This document shows positions 43,542 through 53,797 of a stretch of DNA of 64,000 nucleotides, in pieces. The notes under the pieces are model-generated. The model did no database searches. It saw only the letters and a list, made by a program, of their open reading frames with translations, and was not told where the DNA came from. The position numbers and the translations under genes were made by a program. This DNA comes from Cephalotrichum gorgonifer (Eukaryota; Ascomycota; Sordariomycetes; Microascales; Microascaceae). Location: the NCBI GenBank assembly GCA_900312665.1, contig ONZQ02000005.1:1529077-1593076 (forward strand), given 5' to 3'. The stretch's first letter is position 1. Each line of letters begins with the position of its first letter.

Positions 43542-45382
43542 ATGCAAGCAATCCAGCCGCCAACCGCCAAGCAGCTTATGAATGAGAAAGCTTTGACAAT
43601 ATATGCTGCGTTTCTCTGCTGTTTCATTATATTGGTCGCCACGGCCCGCTGGCTGAACTCTTGTAACCGTTGCAGAACGACGTCGGACTCTTCTCCAAGT
43701 CATGGGCATGGAGATTTTGGCCTCCGGGCCTTACTACTATCCACTCGGTAGGATGGAAAGCCGCTGTTACAGTAGAGTAATAGCATACTAACAGATCGCA
43801 GACACTTGGAGAGGCACACAACCTGGAAATGGTTCGGCCAACCCTCCTCGGGACTGGTAGTCTTGGTTGGCACGTACCTTGTCGCCAACCTTGTCCTCTG
43901 CTCAACCACCCTTGCTTCGCACCGAGTCAATCATCTCGCTTCCCGATTTGGATGGTATATGTTTTTCTCCTTTATAAACTGCTTTCTTTTCTAATCAATT
44001 TCCATAAACCTCTGTTCCAGCTAACATCTCCACACAGGATGGCTGATGCGAACATGGCTTTATGCGCCTTTTTGGGATTGAAGAACACCCCGCTCGTTTT
44101 TATAGCACTCGTTTCTCACAACGAGCTTAATATCCTTCATCGGATAGTGGGATACATGACAGTGTTTCAGGTTCTTTTGCATGCCATTCTCTACACGATT
44201 CATTTTGGCTGCCAAGGCCGCTGGATAAGGTTGTTCGAAGCAAGCAACATAGTGGGCATCGGCGCCGGCGTCACCATGTTCATCTTATTGATGGGTATCT
44301 TCTGGCATAAACGATATGAGATCTTTTACATTAGCCATATCCTTGGCTTTATTACTACCGTCGGTTTGGTAGGTTTGCACAGGCCGGAATGGGTCAAGAA
44401 ACTCCCAGTGGTGATGGTATTCATTGCCGCTATGTGGGCTCTAGATCGCATCATCCGAGGAGCGAGACTTTCATTCAACCTCGTCAACAATGAAGCTCGG
44501 TATTACCCGCTCCCTGACGGCGGGACGCGATTGATCCTTAAAAAGCCGGCCGCTGGAACGATCCTGCCGGGCTCACATTGCTTCGTGTGGATTCCAGCCT
44601 TGCGTTTCTTCCAAACTCACCCACTCACCGTCGTCAACATCGGCTCTTCTGGCTTGGAGCTTGTGGTAAAGTCACGTCAGGGTTTTACAAAGACTCTCAA
44701 CCAGTTTGCGAGCGAGAATCCTGGTCGTACTACTCGGGCCTCAGTGGATGGTCCCTATGGGTCTGTGCCGAACGTCGCATCCTACGACAAGTTGGTCCTG
44801 ATTTCGGGGGGCAGCGGAGCCGCGTTCACTTTCGGCCTCATAAATCGGGGGTTACACACCTCAGGAACTATTACGGCCCAATCCGTCGATTTTATATGGG
44901 CGGTGAAACGCAAGGGTACGTCTGCATGTCGCGAGTCGCAGAATGGATGTGGAGCGTTACTGATGGGAGTGACAGAGCACCTAAGGTGGTTTAGCCAGCA
45001 CTTAAAGGCCCTTCGAAGCGCTGTTGCAAGGGTGAATGTGACCCTATACATCACCAGTACAGAGTCTGACCTTTTAGTGAACAAACAAATGATGGAGGTG
45101 CCCATGGTCTACGAGGACGTGGCGGAGAATGGGGAGATACGGCCACTACTCGAGGGGTTTGACTACGAGAGGATTGAGAGTTATGCCACGCTCAATTACA
45201 AGAAACTCAACGTCGAGAGTGTCATTGAGGGTGTGATGCAGGGCGTCCAGAGACATCAGCGGGTACTGTTGGCGACATGCGGGCCGAAATCACTTGTGGC
45301 TGCTGTGAGAGACTCGGCCAATAGTTTTGAGAAGAGATTGGGCCATAGGATAGACATCCATTGTGAGGATTTTGGGGAGTAG
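43542..45382 (+). CDS. Ferric reductase-like transmembrane oxidoreductase (FRE/NOX family)
   Basis: Four exons (43542-43747, 43802-43954, 44038-44915, 44976-45382) give 547 residues. The ferric-reductase membrane domain has candidate haem-ligating His pairs in HNELNILHRIVGYM...LLHAILYTIH and the FYISHILGF helix. The FAD site is seen as HPLTVVNI and the NADPH site as SGGSGAAFTFG, with a terminal ATCGPKSLV. It moves electrons from NADPH across the membrane to extracellular Fe(III)/Cu(II) before uptake. The third intron (44916-44975, GTACGT...GACAG) is 60 nt and contains no stop, so retaining it would insert 20 residues without shifting frame. The two metal-group MFS genes lie directly upstream. 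Confidence 0.9.
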
Positions 45383-45749
45383 TAGGGGTCTCACTGAAGA
45401 AAACCGTATGCCCGCGGCAAATTTTGGTGTTTGGTAGGGCGGGGTGTTATGCATATATGGACTAGGTAAATGCCGCTGATATTATCAATCTAATCTTATC
45501 TGTGGGGAGGCACGCGAGTGACCCAGGGTCACGGGACTGGTAAGTTCCTCCTGGTGGGTGGACCCACTTGCGAGCATTATCAATCAATCAGATAGGATGA
45601 GGATGAGCTCGTCATTAGCGTTGCTGAAATCTCTACTGCTAATAGTAGTACCAAGAGCGCACCTCAAGACAATATCCGGGATAAAGCCCCCCCCCCAACG
45701 CTAGGGGCCTACGAAATCCCCTCATCTAACGGATGACGTGGCCATTGTG
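45383..45749. other. Intergenic, GATA-rich
   Basis: No gene. Contains several GATA/TATC words around 45478-45600 and a C-tract near 45688. Confidence 0.5.
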
Positions 45750-48188
45750 ATGGATGGGTGCCTCTGCCATTCGATTCGCCAGCTGGCGAAGCATCACGAT
45801 GAGAGCCTAGCTAAAGAAATCTCTGTCGTCCTGAACGGCCATTTGAGGGATTTACGGGATATCTTAGGCCGGTCCAAGTCACTCAAGCGTGATGTCCAAT
45901 ATTGCATCACAGCAAACAATCAGCGGACTAAAAAAGCTCTTCTCGTAGACTCGGTCGATCTAGCACCCGCCAATCAGGTCTGCGCGAGATTCGAGCAAGA
46001 CCTCGACGGATTCTGGACGGCAACCGAGTATGAGGGGGGCACGGATCTACGCCGACGGCTTGCCTGCGTGGTAATATTCCTCAGGTCGAAGCTAGATGCC
46101 GAAGCGTCGGTACCGCTTCAGGTTGCTAGAGTCTTCCAGGGCCAGTACAATTATTTGGACATTAGAAACTCGGGGAGAAAGTACATCAAGATTGCGCGAA
46201 AGCTTGGCGGGCTCGGAGCCATTCTTTGGCTTCCGGTAAGCGTCTCGCCTTCTACGTAAGCCTTGTTTTTCTCGAATTCTTGTTCCCAATCATTTCCGGG
46301 TTCTGACGCCGCACAGCTACGAGCGGTATCTAAACATCGACGATGAGGAGGTCTTCAGCCACCTGAAAGCTCTAGCCCCTGAAGCTGAGCGCTACGCGAA
46401 CTTCGTGCAGCGTTTAGTTCTCCACCATCTCCGCGGTCAGTTGTCTCAATGAGCTCTACCCTTGACGTGGATATACATCTAAACCTAGTGTCTAGATCCA
46501 TCCCTATCATGCTCATACTATAATCTCTTTGCAGATCACCAAGACATTATTCCAACCTCGGACCAAGTCTTACTGCTGCTTCATGCTCTTGGGGGCTCTG
46601 ATATTCCTGACCTACTTTTCGAATGTGTTCGCTCTCCCCAGAGGCGATGGAATGATGTCGGCGAGATTGAACACACCGGGGCTGCTGAATCCGGCCTACC
46701 TCCCGGGCTTATCGGCCTTTTATCAGATGAAGCAGCACTCAACCAGATTACGGCAAGCAGTCCGTATATTACCAAACGCACCCTCGACGATGGTATCACA
46801 CTTCTGTCCCTCTCTCCAGAGTTCGGGTCATCCATATCTCGTACCATACTCGCGCAAACGAAAGATACACTTGGAGACATAGCCCTGCGGCTCATCTGTT
46901 TTGCCTGTCCCCCGTGTTATGAGGGGAATACAAGTTGGTAAGATTGGTTTACTACATTTTTCGAATCCGTATTTACGAAGTATTCTGTAGGTCAGCATCG
47001 GTGAAAGCGCTTATTTGGCCGTTGCTTCAGAATGCGGTACAATCGTACAAAATCCAGGCACCGTTCCGAGCCCAAACTCTTCAGGCGATTCTTTATTTTT
47101 GCGAGAGAGACTCGGTTGCCGTCCGTCGCCTCGCTGTTGAGCAGGCGAGGATCTGTCTCAGAAAATCCATGCCATACTATCTTCACGCGTCAGTAGTGCT
47201 GTTCCAAAGCACGCTCTACCGTGTCGATGGAGACTTTGTGAAGTCAGAATCAACGATTCGCGACTTCATGTTCAAAGGTCCGCAGCCAGAGACTCGTCGG
47301 GATCGCGCACTCCAGGGGCGCCTCCACATTTCCCAGCTTGACAACAAGATCAGGGTTTACGACCGCAACGCCGCGTCCTTCATCTACAGGTGGGAAGCGG
47401 AGCAGCCCCTATCGAGTCTAGAGATGGAGGTTACGTCACGACTCCAGGGTGTGGCGGCACGGTACTTCCAATCTATCGGGGACTTCGAGGCCGCGAGGGC
47501 CTCGCTGGAGCAATTCTTGTCTCTCGATAGTAGCAGCCCGATACGAGCCAACACGCGCCGTCTGTTAATCGGCAGACTTGCAGATCTCTACTGCGAGACG
47601 GAGGAGTACGCGAAGGTCGTGGATATTCTACAACCAGAACTTGATAGCATCACGGCACCAGACCGCTCACGCCGACCGTTTCGTCGGTTGATGCTAGCCC
47701 TAGTCGAGGCTAACATTGGGCTGGATAGGCTGCAATCTGCAGAGTTGTTGATCCAGGACCTGGGAGAATACTCTGCACCTCTTGAGCTGGATAATCTCCA
47801 CGACCAACAGCTGCACATGCGAAGGCTTCTTGCCGTGGCCCGCATCGCTCATATGAGGTCCGGCAACCATCATCAGGCGGTGCTAAGCTGGAGCTTCTGT
47901 CTCAAGGAAGTAGCGCAGATGCATACTCTCAAAGCCAAGGGCGGGTTCACAGCAGCAATGATATATCTTTCCCTAGCCCGCGCCCAGTTAGGCGTTGGCA
48001 ACGAAGATGACGCGCGGAACTCTTGGGCCGCTGGGACGGAGATCTTGAGGAGCGAGAAGTGCGAGTTCTGGATTCCGATAGTGCCTACGATATGGCTACG
48101 AAAGATTGCGACCGAAGTGTACGAGCTACGAGGTTGGTTGCTGCGAGTAATGCTACCCGGTGGTAGGCCTGATTTCACTTGTCCCTGA
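45750..48188 (+). CDS. Unrecognised helical-repeat (TPR-like) fungal protein
   Basis: Four exons (45750-46255, 46317-46435, 46535-46937, 46991-48188) give 741 residues. The first donor is placed at 46256 (GTAAGC), not the upstream GTAAGC at 46235, because only the later one keeps the frame (ACC YERYLNIDDEEV). No catalytic motif, membrane helix or signal peptide is visible. The C-terminal half is made of helical pairs resembling TPRs, for example GVAARYFQSIGDFEAARASLEQFL, LADLYCETEEYAKVVDILQPEL, ARIAHMRSGNHHQAVLSWSFCL and LSLARAQLGVGNEDDARNSW. The N-terminus is all-alpha and unrecognised. The start is the first in-frame ATG; an earlier exon is possible. Probably a cytosolic scaffold. Confidence 0.65.
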
Positions 48189-48949
48189 CAAGAATAACCT
48201 CTCGATATTCAACCTGCAATGCATTGCCCGGCGAATTAATGTATTCTTATGGCCGTTGGATACCAAGACATAGTTGTGGAGTATTTATGAAACATTGCAA
48301 TAAGAATGTATTATTAATGAAAGACTAGGGAATCCGATTCTAGAGTGACAGGTAGACGCGTCGAGGTGCATGTAACCGGCGATATGGTCTTTCCGGCCGT
48401 AGGGCAAAGGTATAAATAGAATGGGTAGGACCTATTAATACAACGTGGGACCCAACAGGATGAAATGAAGTGACGATGCGCATCTAGGTTGTAGCACAAG
48501 AAGTATCATGGCCAGTACAATTATTAATGCATGAGCTGAATGATGGATTTCTGGGATAAGTATTGAGACCAAGTACATATGCCAAGGTGGGACAAGCCTG
48601 AATATGCATGCCGAAATCAGGCGTGAATCAATATATGGTGCACTTGGTAGGCTGGTGCACACACACTCAGTTATCACGACCTATCATTGGAGTGATGGCT
48701 GAGAGGAATCCCTGCAAATGTCACACCCTGCAAATATGTGCGGGGGCCAACTAAAGCCAAGAACATGGGCAGCTGTTGCCTGGCTGGTGAGCTGTCGTGA
48801 ATCTCTCAAGTCTTCACCGACTTTCTTTTCTTGCTCTGGCCCGGATATATTACTGGTTAGGACCACCGAGGAATAAATCGCCAGACTATCCTACGCCCTG
48901 TCTGCTGCGTCTGCTTGTTCTCAACCCAAATACAATCCTAAATCCCACC
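48189..48949. other. Intergenic, no gene seen
   Basis: Upstream region of the rvt gene; the frame is open from 48797 but only from a GTG. No other supported frame. Confidence 0.5.
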
Positions 48950-51667
48950 ATGGCACCGGCAGCGTCAGTCCTCTCGCAGACTCTAAAGTCCATCTCACTC
49001 ACAAAAATCCGCGAGATCTCCAAACAGCGCGCAAAGTACGAGGATCGCAAGGATGCCGTCCTGGCCAAGGCCGCCGAGCATTCCGACAGTCCCCACAGGC
49101 GCATCGACCATCTGCTACAGGGCGTCAAGGACCTGTATCCAGAGGCGCTTTCTGACCACAAGGTCAAGAACGTGCGGTACTGGGTCCAGCAGTCGCGGTA
49201 TGACTCCTCCGTGCCACCCGACATGTTGGAGTCGTGTGAAGCGCTGCTGCGGGGAAAGCTCGAGGTGCAGAGCCGCCGCCTCGCCCTCGCCCACCTATAC
49301 TCACGCCTGGTTACGGAGTGGATGGAACCGGCCGCTCCCATGAATGGCGAAAGCCCCGCCACCATCAACACCCCCATCGAGGACGCCGAGCGCCAGAAGG
49401 AGCGGCTGCAGGAGCTGTGCGACCGCTTCGAGGAGGTGGTGTTCTCGCCTTTGGAGACGGACGAAGTCCAGATCGACTTGTACATGAACGGGCTGTTCCC
49501 GAGCGAAGACTCCAACAAGGCTCTCGCTGCGCTGCGCAAGAAGATTGGAGACGAGAGCGACTCGCTCATGCGCAGCTCATCGCCTTTCACTAATGAGACG
49601 CTGAACTGGTCTATTCGGGCGCTGCTGGCAGAGGACCTGCTCAGCGACGAGAAGCAGGTCATCCTTCGCGACTTCCTCGAGAATGACATGGTTCTAGGTG
49701 AGATAGCCGACGTGCTCAACATGCGCTTCGCCGACTTCGACAGTTGGGAGTGGGACGCTGGCCCGGACGGCATCCCCGTGCTGCCGCGCCAGCAGCTGAA
49801 CGGCAAGTACCGCATCTGGATGGACGAGGATGTCCTGCAGGCCATCTTCGTCGAGTACGTCGGCATAAGGTGCTGTAATCTCTTGAGCGACAAGCTCAAG
49901 GATTTCGTGCAGGGCCGAGACAACGACGTCTGGAGGTGGGGCATCGGACCAAGCATGGGGCCGGAGGATGACCTGCGCCGCAGGTACTACCTCGGCGGGG
50001 CATATTCCATCGACGGCGGTGTCAACTCCATCCGAAAGCAAAATTACGACTACGACTTCTTCTTGTCGCAGCTTCCCGACTCGCCGACGGCGCTTGGTGC
50101 CGGCTCCTACGATAACGACGGGGACGACCAGGACGACGGCCAGGGCTGGTCTAACATCAAGCAGTACATGCTGCGCACGCTCGCGACAGAGACCATGGTG
50201 CACCTCTCGCTACGCCACGAGGCCGCGGTGGTACAGTCGGACCTGAAGTGGTACGCTACCGGCCTGTCGCACGCGACCATCTTCGCCGTCATGCGCTTCT
50301 TCGGCTTCCCGGAGAAGCTGATCAGCTTCTACCGCAAGGCCCTCCAGGCCCCGCTGAACCTTTCGCCTTCTTCCGATGGAGCCTCGGGTGGTGGGCCCAG
50401 GACCCGCCAGCGCGGCGTGCCGATAGCGCACGCCACGGAGAAGTTCATCGGTGAGCTCATCCTGTTCGCCATGGACCTCGCGGTCAACAGGGATACCGGC
50501 ATGCTGCTGTACCGCCTGCATGATGACCTCTTCCTAGTCGGCGAGCCGGCGCGCTGCGCCAAGGCGTGGAAGACCATGAATGTATTTGCCGGCGTTATGG
50601 GACTCGAGTTCAACATGCACAAGACGGGCTCTGTCTACCTGACGGATAATGACAAGGCGCAGAACCCTGATGTTGCCCAGATTTTACCCAAGGGAACCGT
50701 GCAGATTGGCCACCTCGCTCTAGATCCCGAGAGCGGCAACTGGGTCATTGACCAGGAACAAGTGGGGGAGCATGTAGCCCAACTTAAGAAGCAGCTCGGC
50801 GCCTGCGGGAGCATCCTGGGGTGGGTCCAGACCTGGAACAGCTGCATTGGACGCTTCTTCAGCCACACCTTCGGCGAGCCTGGCTACTGCTTCGGCAGGG
50901 AGCACATCGACAGCATCCTGGAGACGTACCGGAAGCTGAACCGCGTCCTCTTTGGCGACGACGTTGCGGACCAGGCAGGTGGCGAGGGCAGCGCGGTACA
51001 GTACCTCAAGGGCAAGATCCGGGAGCGCTTCGAAGTCTCCGACATCCCAGACGCCTTCCTCCTGCTTCCCGAAGAAATGGGTGGGCTGGGCCTCCGCAAC
51101 CCATTCATTCCGCTTCTCGTCCTCCGAGAGAAGGTCATCGAGGACATGCTCAGCCCAGGTCAGGTCCTTCAAAAGGCATTCGAGGCCGAGAGGGAGGCCT
51201 ACGCGGTGGCACTAAAGAAGTTCACGGAGCTCGGCACCACGGAAGAGCGGCTGCGCCAGCTGCGGGGTGGATACTCGGACACGGACGCATACCGGAACGC
51301 CAAGAAGCACGTCGTGGACACGTTCGACGACGACGACCTGGACAACTTCTTCTCGTTCGAGGAGTACATGCGCTTCAGCGAAACTACGAGCCCCCGGCTC
51401 CGGGAGGCCTACGTGCGCCTGACCAGCACGCCGCAGGCCGACGGCCCGATCGTGGACGACGACGTCGAGACGGCACTGAGAAGCGCCGGGATCTCACTCC
51501 GGGACGAGTCACCCAAGGCCAAGGAGGCGAGGTGGGCGCTGCAGATGTTTAGGGTCGAGCTGCGGGACACTGTCGGGGAGCTTCGGCTCGTCGAGAAGAA
51601 CTTGCTGCCCCTCGGGGTTCTGGCTATGATGCGTCAGAAGGCTGTTAAGTGGACTATGGTCCTGTGA
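48950..51667 (+). CDS. rvt: Reverse-transcriptase-related cellular protein (rvt family)
   Basis: 905 residues, intronless, starting at an ATG in a CCACCATGG context. The C-terminal half carries RT motifs: motif A as QSDLKWYATGLSHATIF with D431, motif B region HATEKFIGELILFAMDLA, and motif C as RLHDDLFLVG with D525/D526. So all three catalytic Asp residues are kept, with His in the second place of the xxDD box. These features match rvt genes, non-mobile, host-retained RT-related genes described from fungi and other eukaryotes (Gladyshev and Arkhipova). No integrase, endonuclease, RNase H, LTR or poly-A tail is seen. There is an acidic insert (about 384-397) before motif A. Known fungal rvt products polymerise nucleotides; the cellular role is unsettled. 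Confidence 0.9.
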   Translation: MAPAASVLSQTLKSISLTKIREISKQRAKYEDRKDAVLAKAAEHSDSPHRRIDHLLQGVKDLYPEALSDHKVKNVRYWVQQSRYDSSVPPDMLESCEALLRGKLEVQSRRLALAHLYSRLVTEWMEPAAPMNGESPATINTPIEDAERQKERLQELCDRFEEVVFSPLETDEVQIDLYMNGLFPSEDSNKALAALRKKIGDESDSLMRSSSPFTNETLNWSIRALLAEDLLSDEKQVILRDFLENDMVLGEIADVLNMRFADFDSWEWDAGPDGIPVLPRQQLNGKYRIWMDEDVLQAIFVEYVGIRCCNLLSDKLKDFVQGRDNDVWRWGIGPSMGPEDDLRRRYYLGGAYSIDGGVNSIRKQNYDYDFFLSQLPDSPTALGAGSYDNDGDDQDDGQGWSNIKQYMLRTLATETMVHLSLRHEAAVVQSDLKWYATGLSHATIFAVMRFFGFPEKLISFYRKALQAPLNLSPSSDGASGGGPRTRQRGVPIAHATEKFIGELILFAMDLAVNRDTGMLLYRLHDDLFLVGEPARCAKAWKTMNVFAGVMGLEFNMHKTGSVYLTDNDKAQNPDVAQILPKGTVQIGHLALDPESGNWVIDQEQVGEHVAQLKKQLGACGSILGWVQTWNSCIGRFFSHTFGEPGYCFGREHIDSILETYRKLNRVLFGDDVADQAGGEGSAVQYLKGKIRERFEVSDIPDAFLLLPEEMGGLGLRNPFIPLLVLREKVIEDMLSPGQVLQKAFEAEREAYAVALKKFTELGTTEERLRQLRGGYSDTDAYRNAKKHVVDTFDDDDLDNFFSFEEYMRFSETTSPRLREAYVRLTSTPQADGPIVDDDVETALRSAGISLRDESPKAKEARWALQMFRVELRDTVGELRLVEKNLLPLGVLAMMRQKAVKWTMVL

Positions 51668-52643
51668 GAAGGCTTATGGAACGGATGGGTCCTCCCTCTG
51701 TCGACACTGGAAAGATATTAGCCAGAATTCTCAGGGTTTGCTCTACGGATTTGATGTATTCGGGGTGGATGCGGAAGAATGCACGAAAGCCCACCTTTCA
51801 ATAAAAATCAGCCATAGTTTAGCACCATCCATCTTGGACAACCAACCTCTTCTTGAATCTCCAGTAATACTGCGTACTATAGTGCAAGAGCCCGTATTAG
51901 TGATTGCGTAATAACTGAATGCCCCCCGCTTTGCAGATCTGGGCAAGGTCGAATCTCGGGGATGGCGGGGTATCTTAACGTGGAGGGGTATATGGTCTGA
52001 ATATTATATGGGGATTTCCGTGAAGATTGCTTGATTTCAAAGCAACGATGGATGTGGAATCATATCTTCTCCTTGTGATATCACCGCACTACCCAGCTGA
52101 CAAATGTCGACGGTGACAGTGGTAGGACGCATGAACCCGTGGAGCCCGGCTCGTTATTTCCGTGCCGTATCCGGAAAGGACGATGGAGCTCCACGAACCC
52201 GCATCTTTTCCCACTCTAGTGGCTGATCCACGGCGAGGAACCACCCTGCAGGAATGGAAGCAGGAAGAAGGCATCCCCGCCCCCACTCAGTTAAATGCAG
52301 GTTATACTTACCCTTCTACTTTAACCCTTGGTCCCTGGCGGGCTCGTTCAATGACGAGCTTCCTGTCGCAAAAAGACGGAAGAATTGCTTGCGACGTAGT
52401 GCAGCTGTGAATGATGCAATCACTAACACAGAGTACACCATCCATCCTTGGTATGGCGCTACCCCGCACACCCACATGTTTGTTGGACTTATGCATATAT
52501 ATCATCACGGCCTAGCTTCAGTTCCGGACGTCTCTTTGCCTCGTATTCTGACATTAAACTTCTCTAACTAAACGAACTGATTGTATACTACTCGCCCCAC
52601 TCAGCACACACAAACCGATCCGCTATCTATCGACCCATCCACG
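51668..52643. other. Intergenic, no gene seen
   Basis: About 1 kb between rvt and the GST gene with short random frames. Confidence 0.5.
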
Positions 52644-53425
52644 ATGGCTACCCCAAGTATTAAGCTCTATACCAATCATGTCTGCCCCTGTAAGTCACCC
52701 CATCCACTTCACGCATCAACTCCCGAGAGCTGCTCCTCAACTAACAGCTTCACACAGGGGCCCACCGCGCCCACATAGCTCTCGCCGAGCTCAACCTCCC
52801 CTACGAGGAAGAAATCATCGACCTCACCGTCCCCCGGACGAAGGAGTACCTCGCCATCAATCCCCGCGGCCTCGTCCCCTCCATCTCCTACAACGGCGAG
52901 ATCGTCACCGAGTCCGCCGTTGTGGCCAACCTCCTGGCCGACGCCCACCCCTCCCACCTCATTCCCGTCTCGAACGCCGAGGGCGGCGCACTCCGCCGCG
53001 CGCGCATCACCTTCTTCGTCGAGACCTACTTCTCCAAGGTCCATCCCCTCGTTATAAAGGCCACCAACAGTGGGGATGACGTGGAGGTAGAGGCCCTAAC
53101 GACCCAGTTCATCGATGCGGTCGCAAAGGAGCTGGAGCCCCTACTGAGCAACGCAGCGCCTTTCTTCGGGGGTAGTGAGAGGCTGACGCAGGCGGAGGTT
53201 CTGACGGGCTCGTTCGTCATCAGGATTCTCACGTGGGCCAAGCACGGGATCCTTCCGGAGGTGTTTACCGCCAAGTTACCCGAGAGGGCTCCGGGGTTCT
53301 GGAAGTGGGCTGAGGCGGTTGCGGCGCATCCGAGCGTGAGGAAGGAGTTTCCCGAGGAGCGTATCGTAACGCACGTGAAGAATAGGCTCGCGAAGGCTAA
53401 GGCGGAGAAGGAGAAGAAGGCATGA
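52644..53425 (+). CDS. Glutathione S-transferase, Cys-active-site (omega-like)
   Basis: Two exons (52644-52689, 52758-53425) give 237 residues; the 68-nt intron has GTAAGT, CTAAC and CAG signals. The splice builds the active-site motif: exon 1 ends ...NHVCP and exon 2 begins WAHRAH, so the site is C14-P15-W16-A17, typical of omega-type Cys GSTs. The thioredoxin-like half continues with PRGLVPSISYNGEIVTESAVVANLLAD (cis-Pro and ES glutathione contact). The helical half runs to about residue 215, followed by a Lys/Glu-rich tail. It would be a cytosolic thiol transferase/dehydroascorbate-reductase-like enzyme. Confidence 0.92.
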
Positions 53426-53797
53426 TGGATGAGATAGGGACTCTCATGGTTGGTTGGGTACGATCATACCGGATGCGGCATCCATGTCAATCGGGTCTAA
53501 TATAGCGGTGTAAGGATTGAAAATGTGTTTTTATTGAACGATTAATCTAGTCCTGATTATATTCTAGGCATCAAACTACTGACAAACGCTATGTATCGCA
53601 TGCGGTGGCAAGGCTTCGGCGTTTCCAGGCCCTCGCTAAGGACATCGTTGCCATACCCAAGCTTCGGATCATACAACATCACCATCTTGAATCGTCCAGA
53701 CCCAGTTCGACTGTCCATTTCCGCCCTAAACAGATTAGTACACATAAAGGATGGGTAGGGTATGCGCTCTTAGCCCGCAGATACAAAATCGCCGAGT
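53426..53797. other. Intergenic, no gene seen
   Basis: Convergent 3' flanks of the GST and the membrane-anchored protein gene. Confidence 0.5.

Noticed and set aside
31798..45382. Secondary-metabolite cluster (P450, MFS, reductase, amidase nearby)
   Set aside because: No polyketide, peptide or terpene synthase in the window and wide spacing; iron/metal handling explains the 38-45 kb genes better.
49694..51552. Several long frames antisense to or out of frame with rvt
   Set aside because: GC-rich coding sequence gives shadow frames; only the called frame has RT motifs.
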